The notes beneath the pieces are model-generated. The model had not been told where the DNA came from and did no database searches. It saw only the letters and a list, made by a program, of their open reading frames with translations. From Silene noctiflora (Eukaryota; Streptophyta; Magnoliopsida; Caryophyllales; Caryophyllaceae), in NCBI GenBank assembly GCA_009801015.1, contig VHZZ01000006.1, forward strand, positions 804,157 to 832,000: a stretch of 27,844 nt of DNA, given 5' to 3'. Below, in pieces: positions 10,002-20,333 of the stretch; the stretch's first letter is position 1, and every line of letters starts with the position of its first letter. Position numbers and translations under genes: made by a program.

Positions 10002-10405
10002 GATGTAAATTTGTAAGGGTTACATAAATTTTGAAAAAGAATATATTTAAATTAATGTCATGTAATAATAAATTGATAATTCATGTCACATTAAAATTTG
10101 TCATGTCATGTGTAGTAAGTGATGTGGCTTTTTGTTAATGCTAAGTGGCAATTAGCGATGTGTACGTGGCATTTTAAGTTTTCTTTTTAATAAGGTTGTA
10201 TAGATGTAAATTTGTATGGGTTACATAAATTTTGAAAAACAATATATTTAAATTAATGTCATGTAATAATAAGTTGATAATTCATGTCACATTAAAATTT
10301 GTCATGTCATGTATAGTAAGTGTCGTGGCTTTTTGTTAATGCTAGGTGACATTTAGTAATGTGTACGTGGCATTTTAAATTTGCCTTTTAATAAGGTTGT
10401 ATAGA
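10002..10405 (-). repeat. Tandem duplication (2 x ~201 bp) of the Helitron 5' end
   Basis: Two nearly identical units, 10002-10202 and 10203-10405, each read GATGTAAATTTGTA.GGGTTAC, then ATGTCATGTAATAATAA, then GTGTACGTGGCATTTTAA, then AATAAGGTTGTATAGA. On the minus strand each unit begins with the Helitron start TCTATACAACCTTATTAAAA (at 10405 and 10204). The element therefore has two 5' termini in series. Confidence 0.85.
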
Positions 10406-11349
10406 TTCATGTATTTTCAGTTTGGTTAGGTTGAATACAAGCACTCACGTTAAGTTGATATTATATAACATACCTGCGAATTAATGACGGTTTAAAATTT
10501 AAGTCAATTCTTGGAACTGTGTAATATTTGAATCATCTCTGAATAAGTCCCTTGCTCAACTCAGTATTATTAGTGTGGTTTTTTATGACCATCTCCGGTC
10601 CATTTTGGTGTTTCATCATTTGTTTCATTCCCTTATTTACGTTTTATCCTCTTTCCGACTAACTTGAAAATACGTTACGAACTTAACACAAAATTAACTA
10701 ATTTTAAATGTCATTTGTAAAATCGCGTTAATAAGAATACACACAACATGAAAATTTTGGGTAGTACTTTGATTGAGTATATGCATCTTAAATAATTTTG
10801 TAGTAAATCTCACCAGTTTTATTCAACTTCTTTTACAGGATCTAGAGCGACAACATACTACCACTACACCCTCAAATTCTTTCTCAATCTGTCTGTTTAT
10901 CTTATTTTATTCTCCGTTGATAGCTATTTGTTTTTAAATTCTTATAACTTCATAGGTTGCTACTTTGTTTTTCCTATTTACAGGTACCAAATATTAGGAG
11001 CCCCGCATTTTTCCAAGCCTTCACTTCTAATCTAACTTTAAAAGGTAAATGTTTCACCCTAATTTCTTCCAAGCAATTTAACTAAACAATTTTGCATAGA
11101 CTAATATACAGTAACTAAATTAAACAAAATAATTACATATTTCTATAATGTGGGTAATGTTCACCCACGAAATAGCGAAATGGAGAAACATATGAATGTC
11201 CACCCACTAAATTTTGGGAATCCACAACGTCACATCCAACTTCCAAGTACTCATTATATGAGTGGTTTTTAAAGCTAAAGGCTTTACAAGTATTTTTCAC
11301 CATCGACGAAAGCTTCGTCTTGGTGAGATATCCCGAAAATGGCATGGGA
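10406..11349. other. Intergenic, nothing recognised
   Basis: Sequence between two Helitrons. A 70-codon minus-strand open frame at 11133-11345 has no recognisable motif. I see no promoter, RNA gene or named repeat. Confidence 0.4.
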
Positions 11350-12390
11350 CTGGTGCCTTATATGTTTGCCACGTGACATGTGCTTATTTAAATGCCACAT
11401 GTCATTTACTGCAAATCTGAGACGTAATTCTAAAAATAAAAAAAAAATGACTTCCAAGATTTCGTTATATTAATCATCGTATACCAAGTTAATCAATTAT
11501 AGAAAATACATATACAAAACCTAGAAATGTGACAATTAAGTAAAATCATGATTATTGTTATTGATTCTTTCGCGGATAACTTAGAGAAAGAATTAACATG
11601 ATTATGATTATAACAATGATTATAGGAGAATGTTATCATCATTAAAAGAGGAAAATTAATATTGCCATAACCGTGTTATCATTATAGGAGAATCTATCAT
11701 GATTATAGGAGGAAGTTATTATCACATTATCATAGAATCAATAATATCACGTCTCACTTTTTAAACTTAAATCCCATGGCAACAAGATCATGTCTGAGTG
11801 CCTGACTATTCAATCGCATTATCCTTTCCTCATTTGAGATTCTTAAATCAAGCATTATCTTATCTAATTAAGGTTAGTAAATAATACTATTAAATTGTTT
11901 ACGCGGTTATGCCTAATATGAATTTAGCCGTAATTGACGCAAATGAAAATAAAACCGTTGTTATCTTGATTCATGATTTAAGCCGTAATTGACAATAACA
12001 AATGTAGGGGAATATAACTATAATTTTGGAAACAAATATTATGTATTATCTTCTCCCTTCTTTTACACCTTCTCCCCGCCTCAACTATACTTGACAAGAG
12101 AGTCCTAGCAGATAACTCGAGGTAAAGTTTTCTTTCTTGGTTTATCAAGCCGGAGAATTATCTTATTTTGTAGTCTCTATTTTACTTACTTTTTTCCTTT
12201 TATTTTGCGTAACCCATTTGATAATATTTAGTGGCTACCAAAGTTACAAATCTCAAGGGTGAGGAGGAGTTCGCTATACTGAATTAAAATGATCGAGAAA
12301 GATGGTTAAATTATTTAAGACCGTTGCAAAGTAGGGTATCATCTGTATCGATTACTCCTATATTTAATTTACACCAACGTTTGGTCTCTA

Positions 12391-12484
12391 TGCAATTTAC
12401 TTAATATACTACAATAATACTAACCGTTTATATTCCTTGCAATTTACTTAATATACTACAATAATACTAACCGTTTATATTCCT
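12391..12484. repeat. Perfect 2 x 47-bp tandem duplication
   Basis: The 47 bases starting TGCAATTTACTTAATATACT at 12391 are repeated without change from 12438. Exact identity points to a recent event compared with the surrounding decayed elements. Confidence 0.9.
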
Positions 12485-12766
12485 TACTTTTTTATTGTTT
12501 GTGATGAATAAGTTACAAAGTACTTTGTACTTTTCTATTCATCACTACTGAGTACTTACAATTCTTTGCTTCAATTTCTACGTTAGTAGATAAAAAGAAA
12601 GAGACCCTGTAAAGTAGATGATTTATTTATAGGATTATCTACATTTCTTAGCCGATAAAATTGACAATTTTTTGATGTTTTTGGTTAAACTTCTGGGTGA
12701 ATGGCTGAATGCTATGTTGTAGAGTATTATACGGTATAAGAGATTAAGAGCGATTTAGTGTGTTTC

Positions 12767-14467
12767 TGTAACACCCTGATTATCCGGCCAAGATAATCGA
12801 AGCGTTACTATCCCGGTTTCCCGAGGTAGTGATTCCAAAACTTCAATTAAAAGAACATTTTATTAATAATATAAGTTTAATGATTACAATTAACAAAATA
12901 AAGAATTTAACAAAATCAAGAATATAACTCATCCACTATGACCTTTATCTCATAACTACAACTCGGCTCCAACTCATAGCGCGGCCTCAAGCCCCGTATG
13001 CAACATAACCTGAAATCAACCTGCTCCCCATATGATCGAAAATATTATATGGATCGACACAGGCCACCCCGGAAATAGGTGACAAATAACATAAGCCACA
13101 AACGGTCAGTTTCGATAATATAAACATATAAGACAAGACAACGAAATGCGATTATGAAATATGACAACTCAATGCATGAGACACAATTACAAATTCCACC
13201 ACACCAGTACCGAGACACACCCAGCCGTACCCACAACCCGGTTACGACACAGCAGCACTGTCCACCAAAACGGACCGCAGCCCGTAAGAAGGTACTCCGG
13301 ACACACTGGTGGTACCGGGCCCGAGAGCGACTCGGTCCCCTGCCATACGACGTGACTCAACCTCACGTGCCCCTCCATAACTCAAGTCATTAATGCGCAC
13401 ATCCCTCTTGGAGTGGGAAGCTCCAAGAGGCGACTCAAGCGGAAGACGGTCTTCCAACCGCCTTCCGTCTCCAATACAATCACAACACCACCGCCACCAA
13501 TCTCCAACAAGAACACAAAGCATATGAATGTAATTATAACACAATACCGATTATCATCCTTCATTCGACATATTACCAACATAACATGATTTGACCATGT
13601 ACCAAGAGTCTAATTCTCGAGTCAACTCAACCAATAACATATGAGACGCAATCCCGACTCATACATAAACTCAACATCAACCTCCAATGCCATGTGAATG
13701 CAAGACTTACTCATATCATAACATATAATGATAAATGCAAACAAAGCCCATATACAATATCGAAACCGATTAGGATTAACCTACCTTTAAGCATTCTTCA
13801 TAAGCTAGTCCAAAACAATAAGAATCCATCTCAAAAAACCGTCTCATCCTACAATAATCATATAATAACTATCACAAATCATCCTACACTATAATACAAC
13901 ACAAAACCTCTTATTATTACCCATTAATTACCCATATACTAACAATAATTACAAATTAAACAACCCAATTGAAAACCCCAAAAAATTAGGGTTCATAAGA
14001 CTAGAAAGAGGATAGATCTCAACTTACAAGTTGGATGGAAAGGATGGCAAGGGGAACAATCCCTTAGACTAAGCTTGAATCTCATGTAAGAGTGTTTATG
14101 AGGGTTTTAGAGGGAAGGGAGAGAGTTTAGAGAAAAAAGGAGAAGATGAGAAAATGAATTAGGGTTAGGGGATGAAACACGATTTATGCGCACTGACAGT
14201 GTCACTCGGTCGAGAGCGGTTCACTCGGCCGAGTGCCACCTACTCGATCGAGTGAACTTTTCACTCAGCAGAGTCAATTCCATTCGGTCGAGTAGACCAT
14301 CTACTCGGCCGAGTGCACTACTAGCTTACTCGGTCCACTTCCACACTTCACTAGGCCTAGTCTAAGCTCCACTTAGCCTATTGTAAGTAAGGTCAAATCT
14401 TATTCTCAAATGACTTTCACGCATCCCAAGACTTTACGTACGGATCCCAAAATATCAGGGTATTAGA
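12767..14467 (-). mobile_element. Solo LTR 1 (Ty3/gypsy-type)
   Basis: The sequence begins TGTAACACCCTGAT and ends ATCAGGGTATTAGA (expected ...TTACA; the last dinucleotide is mutated from CA to GA). A perfect 5-bp target-site duplication, GTTTC, flanks it at 12762-12766 and 14468-14472. It holds no gag or pol, so it is an LTR left after recombination between the two LTRs of a complete element. Transcription is inferred to run on the minus strand. Read that way, the palindromic ACTCGRYCGAGT cluster falls early (U3-like). A CT-rich leader-like stretch and ACCCTAATT motifs follow. Confidence 0.8.
14203..14336. repeat. Cluster of palindromic ACTCGRYCGAGT motifs in solo LTR 1
   Basis: At least six copies or near copies occur: CACTCGGTCGAG, CACTCGGCCGAGTG, TACTCGATCGAGTG, CACTCAGCAGAGT, ATTCGGTCGAGTAG and TACTCGGCCGAGTG, spaced about 15-25 bases apart. 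Each intact copy is its own reverse complement or nearly so, as expected of sites bound by a dimeric protein. The position corresponds to the U3 region if the LTR is on the minus strand. Confidence 0.75.
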
Positions 14468-14828
14468 GTTTCAGCTTTCTATGGCAATATTTGTCAAGTA
14501 CGGTGTATTGTTTAGTTTAACTTTTTTTTTTTCTTAACTATTTTTATGTCAAACTAATTAATACTCTATAGTTCATCTTACGACTCGATTTTTGCAGAGA
14601 TCTAAATTTCGCATAGATAAATTACGTGATTTTCATATGACTTATGAGTTTGCTTATAGTTAATCTTTCATTTCTTTGTGCACGACATTCTTTCTTCAAT
14701 TTGAGTATTTGTCTATGTTTTGGTGGTGTAGTTTAATTCCATGAAATCCTTTTGATTTATATGGATTTGTTATGGTGAAATAGTACATTTAAGTTTATAA
14801 GTGGTTACTAATTACTTTTATTTTATTA

Positions 14829-14917
14829 CTCTCTCTATTCTGGTGAATAATTTACACTTTATTTTATGAGGGGAAAATAAAATAAGTGTAAATTATTGAC
14901 TGAGACTAAAGAAATAG
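14829..14917. mobile_element. Small Stowaway-like MITE
   Basis: The arms CTCTCTCTATTCTGGTGAAT and the reverse-complemented right arm CTATTTCTTTAGTCTCAGTC are related. Inner arms AATAATTTACACTT are identical in inverted orientation. TA dinucleotides flank it at 14827-14828 and 14918-14919. Length is 89 bases and it would fold almost completely. Confidence 0.6.
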
Positions 14918-16644
14918 TAGTTTTCTAATTTTCTTTTTATTACATTGATTGTAGATTGTTCAAAATGGCATCAAACTATCATATTTATCAACCATCCAAA
15001 CTACCTTTGTAGTTTTAGTTCAGTCCCTTTGCTGCCCATTTCACGAAACAAAATGGTATATAGTGGGTTTGATCGTAAATCTACACACATTTGTCTAGAA
15101 TTTTAATCTACTTCATTTATCTCAATTTTTTTTTTCAATTAAATTTTTGCGGTATTTTAATCATGTAAACAAATAAAATAAATGGGAAAGGAGTAATATT
15201 TACCCACTTCCATCATGTAATTGAGTGCATATATAATTGTACTCTTTAGCCTTTGCCTAAGTAATAGTTATTGTGTAAGTTTGGTAAGACGGCTTTTTTT
15301 TTTTTTTAAGCTCACATTTATTGATAGTAACAAATGAGTTTGTTTTATACAAAAAGGATACTTTCACGGTGTAAGATCGACTTTTTCTACAATTCATGTT
15401 GCCTAAGAATTCTGAAATTTTACACTCACATAAATTTACATGGACGGTAGGGTGGTTGGGTGGTGGTTGTGAGAGAGAATCAGGTGCATGGACGCATGGT
15501 GGTACTGTAACACCCCCACACACTAAGGTGCCTTACCAAGGCCACCCTAGCATATGAAGATGCTACCATCTCGGTTGCCCGAGGTACAGTATATCAAAAG
15601 AGACCATAAAGAAACAACATTTAAAGTGTAATTGTTAAAGTCATACAACTGAACTCCAAAACTAAAGTATTACAACTATCCCAGAAACAACTACCAAAAC
15701 TGTATCATAAAAATATAACAAGAGATCAACGGAAGACTAGCTATCAAAACTAATAAGTGATGACTCCATCCCGTCGAGCCCCGCGAGCTATCCTAAAGCA
15801 TACCTGTTAATCAACTGCTCACCATCCCCGAATGGATCATCACAGTTTACAAACAATTAAACGGGGTCAATTACTGAATACTTAGATAAGACAATACGAC
15901 ACAATATCACATTTCTCAAAACTCCACAATTCTCCAATCACATGACTACACATCAAGTGTATAGCCTTGCCAGATTACCCATCGCAACAGGTAATCCACA
16001 GCGCCAGTGGGGACCGCAGCCTTACCACCTAATCCCTGCTCGACACCATAGAGAGAATAACCCAATGATCATTAATGTGCACACCCCCTTGTGACGGGAA
16101 CCACAAGGGGCGAATAAGAGCGTGAAGCCATTCCCGCAAATGACTCCACTCAGCCGAGGGCGCACCTCGTAAACCATATACAAACAATAACAACAACCAC
16201 AAATTGATAAACATGCCAATACTAGGAAATACAATCATAATCACAATCATACTCATATCATCACAATATCTTAACCAATTAAAAAATAACTGAGTAGGGA
16301 AACCCTACCTGAGACAGAATCACAACACTAGCGCAGGAAAGGTCAGAAAGCTTCTTCTACGAAGTCACCTCCTATACAAAATCATACAATTACCATCTAT
16401 GCCACAAATAAACTCCCAAAAAATCTCAATCTACCCCAATTAGGGTTTAAACAAAACTAACGAATCAACATAAAAACAACATAGGAAACTTACCCACGAG
16501 ACGACGAACATGGTGATATGAAAAGCTCCAAAAACTATCAACAAGAGTCCTTGATTTGATAGTAAAGAGAAAGGAGTAGATCTTACGTTCTTTGAGTTTT
16601 GTGTGAAAAGTTTATAAAATTAAGATAAATGAAAGAAACCGTCG

Positions 16645-16651
16645 TTATATA
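16645..16651 (-). promoter_or_regulatory. TATA-like box of solo LTR 2
   Basis: The minus strand reads CTTTTATATAACGACGG, about 60 bases downstream of the palindrome cluster and upstream of a leader-like region. It fits the U3/R border of a gypsy LTR on that strand. Confidence 0.35.
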
Positions 16652-16700
16652 AAAGCCTCCCATTTTCTTTAAAATCAAACCGGACGAAAACCTGTATAAA

Positions 16701-16774
16701 CACTCGATCGAGTGACTAACGTACTTGATCGAGTACCGCCTACTCGATCGAGTTTCCCCAACTCGGTCGAGTAT
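16701..16774. repeat. Cluster of ACTCGATCGAGT palindromes in solo LTR 2
   Basis: Four copies occur: CACTCGATCGAGTG, TACTTGATCGAGTA, TACTCGATCGAGTT and AACTCGGTCGAGTA, about 16-22 bases apart. A decayed fifth (TACTTGATAGAGTAC) is near 16811-16825. Same motif and position as in solo LTR 1. Confidence 0.75.
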
Positions 16775-17364
16775 ATAAGGAACAACACTCATCCAGATTC
16801 TGATTATAACTTACTTGATAGAGTACCCAAATACTAAATTACCTGAGGTATTACAGGTGCGAGGTGGATTAGTGATTATTGGTGCGAGAGAGTGATTGTG
16901 GTCCGTCGTGGCGCGACGAGCTATGATTGGCTGGCAAGAGTAAAATCCGATGGGTGGTGGAATGGTTGGTAGGAGAGTTGGGTGATTGTCGACTAGGGGG
17001 GTGGTGGGGATTGTATGTTGATAAATGATAGATGGGGTGTTACTTGGATTTTGTTTTGAGTGAGGAAGATAAATATTTTGTTAATACTAATATTGTAAAA
17101 GTGGTATGTGAATGCGTGAAATTTGTATCTCGGCCTCCAATAAATTCTCTATTAATGTTGCTAAATTTGATATTTCATCTGCCATTGAACTTTATCCACC
17201 AACTATAATATAAATTGATTGAATAGTTCTGAATTTTGGTTAAAGAATTAGGATTATAATGGTTAATTCGATATTTTGAGGAGAAAGTGGATTGTGTAAT
17301 TAAATAGTAGAGGGAGAAGTTGATTAGAGTAGTTTTGTTTTTGGTGAAAATTTGAAAAGCAGAT

Positions 17365-17413
17365 ATGCCTAAGGTGGCCTTGGTAAGGCACCTTGGCGTA
17401 TGAGGGTGTTACA
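17365..17413 (-). repeat. 49-bp inverted copy of an LTR terminus
   Basis: Reverse-complemented, this reads TGTAACACCCTCATACGCC, then AAGGTGCCTTACCAAGGCCA, then CCTTAGGCAT. It matches the first 48 bases of solo LTR 2 (15506-15553) with few differences. No more of the LTR follows it. Confidence 0.75.
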
Positions 17414-18322
17414 GTCCATGAATGTGTAAAACTCGTACATGAATGAGCACGACTCTAATTTTATATCCACTTTTCAGATTTCACCTCCACTAAGTTAAAA
17501 AACCGAGGAAGAAAAATGCGAGTACTTCGAATAAAATTAGCAACATAAACTTATCAAAAGTGTATGGGTAGACAAAGTAAAAATTTCCAAAATTTAGTAA
17601 TTTACTAAATCCAAAAAATACGTAAATTTTACTTTAAATAATACTTTCCATTGCTACCCGTGCAGTGTACGGGTCCGAAAACTAGTATTATATTAAAGCT
17701 GGCGCCATCGGCCTAATATAATGGCATGTGTCTTAGCCTAATATGATGACACGTGTTATTTACTAAAATTCTGAGATATAATGAAAAAAGAATAAAAAAA
17801 GTCAAGTACATGTTTTGGTATATATTAAATATGGAAAAGATATATTCCAAGACCTAAAAATTAGGCAATCCTATCATATATTATGGGAATAATATAGTTA
17901 ATTTTTTTTAATTGTGGAATGAGTATGCAGGATTACTACCACCAATCCAGGAGAAATGCTTTGTATTGAAATTTTATTTAATATTATTAGTTAATTACTT
18001 AGCTTAAAGAATCATTTAAAAAAATTCATTGTTGACTTCGTCTAATTAAGATAGTAAATAAATATGTTTACCTAAATTAATCTTAAGTTACCCGAAAATC
18101 TAGCCCGTATTTAAGGAATACTACATTCATTTTTGAGTGAGATTATTATATAATATCTTTGCCTAAATTAACATGACTGAGTATAGGAATATTTTGCGGA
18201 ATGGTTTTAGGAGGAATTTAGCATGGTTATAAGTTTATAACATACGATTCTATCCTAATTTAAAATGTCAATCAACCAATCAAGTTTAAATGTAAATGTA
18301 AAATTTATTAACTTCCATATCC

Positions 18323-18354
18323 ATAATTATAATTATAATTATAATTATAATTAT
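18323..18354. repeat. (AATTAT)n simple repeat
   Basis: Just over five copies of a 6-base unit; the run is close to self-complementary and could form a cruciform or a slippage site. Confidence 0.85.
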
Positions 18355-18612
18355 CGCATAATAAACACCAGTTACTTTATATGCTCCACAAAATTTGCAA
18401 CAAAAACGGAAATGATCTTATATGATCAAACAGAAATTTTGTTTGTATTATACTTCTCTCGTTTAACTTCTCATTATTTTTTCAACACTTCTCAAAATAA
18501 AAACAGTAAAACTTTTTTAAGACGGGACGGAATATCAATCTTAAGATAAAATCGGGTCAAATATACAACCACTTGCATACATTGGACAAAAAATTATTAT
18601 TTTTCTTATGAA

Positions 18613-18793
18613 CGGATTTTCTAACATGTTCCCTAGGGCACATGTTAATAATCTAATTAGGGAAATATTGTTGAGAATATATCATGATAAAGAGTTGAAA
18701 CTCATAATTACCATAATTAGTGATATAATCTTGAAAATATTTCCCTAATTGGCTTATTATCATGTACCCTAAGGGCACATGTTAGAAAAACCC
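18613..18793 (-). mobile_element. TTTTCTAACATG MITE, copy 2
   Basis: Ends are CGGATTTTCTAACATG and its inverse CATGTTAGAAAAACCC. The reverse complement aligns along the whole length with copy 1 (3140-3313), including TAGTGATATAAT/ATTATATCACTA and TGATATATTCTCAACAATAT blocks. Termini here are better preserved: the inner CCCTAGGGCACATG and CATGTACCCTAAGGGCACATG palindromes are complete. It lies inside the second Helitron. Confidence 0.82.
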
Positions 18794-18831
18794 TTTTACG
18801 AATTATGTTTTTTTGTCTCATCTATAATACC

Positions 18832-18884
18832 CGACCTGTCTTAATATTAAGACAGATAATGCCGTCTTAGTAAGAATTTGTGAA
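18832..18884 (-). repeat. Remnant arm of the GACGGACA-type MITE
   Basis: Reverse-complemented it reads CACAAATTCTTACTAAGACG, then GCATTATCTGTCTTAA, close to the arm at 1482-1531 and to the left arm of the complete MITE at 1912. Only this arm is present. Confidence 0.5.
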
Positions 18885-19279
18885 ATAAAAAAATCGGTCA
18901 CCGAAAAATATAAAAGTGAGAGTATTTATGAAGTTAGTATCTCTTAAAAAGTAATCATAACTAAAACGAAGAGAGTATTTATGAAGGTGATTAATATTGA
19001 CACGTTAATTGTGAACGTTGGACTACATACATTCGATCATAATCAAACAAACTTCTATGTGTATCGTCTAACGAGTCATAGGATTTGTGTCCGTAATTGC
19101 CTTTATGAGGTGCTGCATAGCCTGTGGCCCGATCCAAAAATCCATTCGCAAAAAATGGTGTGAAGTAGGGATATATTAGAGAGCATTTTGAAGTGTCTTA
19201 CATTCAAATGTATGATATTTTTTTTTGAAACATCGTTTTTTTTCAACAATATTGTATTTTGTTAATTTGATATCATTTT

Positions 19280-19280
19280 N
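19280..19280. other. Undetermined base (N)
   Basis: The single ambiguous base of the window. It sits 24 bases before a stable hairpin (19304-19348). Confidence 1.
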
Positions 19281-19303
19281 AGTTGTTGTTTGACCTTAGT
19301 CAA

Positions 19304-19348
19304 TGAATTGACCAAAGTTAAAATGATTAACTAACTTTGATCAATTCA
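19304..19348. repeat. Hairpin with 17-bp arms
   Basis: TGAATTGACCAAAGTTA and TAACTTTGATCAATTCA are inverted copies with one mismatch around an 11-base loop. It lies inside the second Helitron. It may be a minimal MITE remnant or a structural element. Confidence 0.7.
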
Positions 19349-20333
19349 TTTGCAGTCATTTTTTATTTTATTAGGCAATATCGTCATAAATTAATATGGT
19401 TTGTAAAATAAACAATGTAACTTTGTTTAAGTGTAATACATTGTCGATAAAAAAATAAGTTGAAGAAACAAACTTGAAACATTTACCGTAAGATCTCCGG
19501 AAGTGACAAACGGTCCGGCACTTGAATCACTCACGTTCGAGTGATACGATTAGGCTAGAATATGAATTTGGTCACATATGAGTCGTTGGTCAAAATAAGG
19601 TCAATATACGGGCTAACTATTTCAAAGGTTAGGTAATAAAGTTGAAAATTAGCTCATGTTATTGACGATAAACTTAACATAACATTATGGGTCGTATAAG
19701 ATTACATAAGCGTTAGGGGTCATTACGAGAAGGGTTAGGGGTCACGTAAGGGATGTGGCTGAGATGGTGGTTATGCTGAAGATACGGTGGGGGACGTAGG
19801 CGACGATGGAGACAAGAGTGGGTAGTAGGATATATAGTTAGAGGGCGTAGGTTATGAATTGGAAGGTGGTGGTTGAGATTTGAGAGAGACGTCGTGGTCC
19901 GAGATGTTGGGTGTAGGAACTACTGCATAGAGGGTTTAATTGGTCTCGAGGTAGTCGGTCAGTGATGGTGGACAATACTTCCACACAATAAGGCGATGGT
20001 GAGTGAGAGAGGAAATGAGAAAGAAGAAAGAGAATTGGGAGGGGAACAAACAAGAGGGGTAATATGATTCAAAGAACCGCGTAAATAAATAGGTTATGAA
20101 ATTTACAACAATTTTATATTTACTTTTCTGATTTCACCTCTCATACGTTAAAAAGTCGAAGAAAAAAAAGTAGAGTAATTCGAATAAAATTAAGCAATAT
20201 AAACTTATTCATGAGTAGACAAAGTAAAGTTTTCTATAATTTAGTAATTTACTAAATCCAAAAAATGTGTAAATTTTTATTTTTAATAATACTTTTCGTT
20301 ACCACCCGTGCAATGCACGGGTTCAAAAACTAG

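Larger units (their letters stand above)
8060..10405 (-). mobile_element. Non-autonomous Helitron with both termini
   Basis: On the minus strand the element starts TCTATACAACCTTATTAAAA (from 10405), preceded by A at 10406. It ends CAAAAACTAG at 8060, followed by T (complement of 8059). The 3' end has the expected short hairpin CGTGA-TTTT-TCACG about a dozen bases before CTAG. A 5' TC start, 3' hairpin plus CTRR end and insertion between A and T are the Helitron hallmarks. Length is 2,346 bases, and no Rep or helicase coding sequence is visible, so replication would depend on an autonomous relative. The interior is very AT-rich, with microsatellites at 8247-8264 and 9402-9422 and a three-unit tandem repeat at 9681-9965. 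Confidence 0.78.
15506..16855 (-). mobile_element. Solo LTR 2 (same superfamily as solo LTR 1)
   Basis: Starts TGTAACACCCCC and ends GAGGTATTACA. Flanks GGTAC (15501-15505) and GGTGC (16856-16860) make a 5-bp target-site duplication with one change. It shares layout with solo LTR 1: a block CCATCTCGGTTGCCCGAGGTA near the left (CTATCCCGGTTTCCCGAGGTA there), a short hairpin region (CCCCCTTGTGACGG...CCACAAGGGGCG against CTTGGAG...CTCCAAG), and ACTCGATCGAGT palindromes near the right. No coding capacity. On the minus strand a TATA-like box lies at 16645-16651, so that orientation is preferred. The two LTRs differ too much to be a pair from one element. Confidence 0.78.
11350..17685 (+). mobile_element. 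Helitron with two nested solo LTRs
   Basis: The 3' end is clear: a hairpin CCCGT...ACGGG at 17658-17673, then CCGAAAACTAG ending at 17685, followed by T. The last ~240 bases match the 3' end of the next Helitron (20095-20333) closely, including TTTAGTAATTTACTAAATCC and CCAAAAAAT.CGTAAATTT-like blocks. The 5' side is inferred: 11350-11420 (CTGGTGCC, GCCACGTGACATGTG, GTCATTTACTG, TCTGAG) aligns with the 5' region of the neighbour at 17686-17790, but its TC terminus has decayed. Without the two solo LTRs and their duplications the element would be about 3.3 kb. No helicase or Rep sequence is seen. Confidence 0.6.
17686..20333 (+). mobile_element. Second Helitron, abutting the first
   Basis: The 3' end is canonical: CCCGTGCA-A-TGCACGGG, a perfect 8-bp hairpin at 20304-20320, then TTCAAAAACTAG ending at 20333, followed by T. 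The 5' side, TATTATATTAAAGCTG from 17686, resembles the start of the Helitron ends at 23531-24335 (TATATTAAAGCTGAAGCCA), though its TC is lost at the join with the preceding element. Length is 2,648 bases. No coding sequence for Rep or helicase. It contains the MITE at 18613-18793, a second MITE remnant, a microsatellite and a 17-bp hairpin. Confidence 0.65.

Noticed and set aside
11133..11345. 70-codon minus-strand open frame as a gene
   Set aside because: Protein-like in part, but no motif, promoter or neighbouring exon was seen. It overlaps a short near-palindrome (about 11306-11320), so chance is as likely.
12080..12300. Possible captured exon in the first Helitron (CT-rich leader, GAGGTAAAG donor, VATKVTNLKGEEEF-like text)
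   Set aside because: It stops within about 17 codons and neither start nor family could be shown.
13154..13582. Several overlapping open frames on both strands as genes
   Set aside because: They fall inside solo LTR 1, where GC-richer sequence lowers stop density. Frames overlap on opposite strands and show no family motif.
15257..15523. 88-codon minus-strand open frame
   Set aside because: It crosses the boundary of solo LTR 2 and includes lysine codons from a T-run; not a plausible gene.
12767..16855. The two LTRs as the ends of one complete retrotransposon
   Set aside because: Each LTR has its own target-site duplication, they differ strongly in sequence, and nothing between them resembles gag or pol.
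15506..17413. A cut-and-paste DNA transposon with 48-bp ends
   Set aside because: No matching duplication flanks the two tips, while a 5-bp duplication and LTR ends define 15506-16855 well. Kept only as a finding.
18265..18549. 94-codon + strand open frame
   Set aside because: It includes the (AATTAT)n simple repeat and Asn/Tyr/Ile/Phe-rich text typical of AT-rich noncoding DNA.
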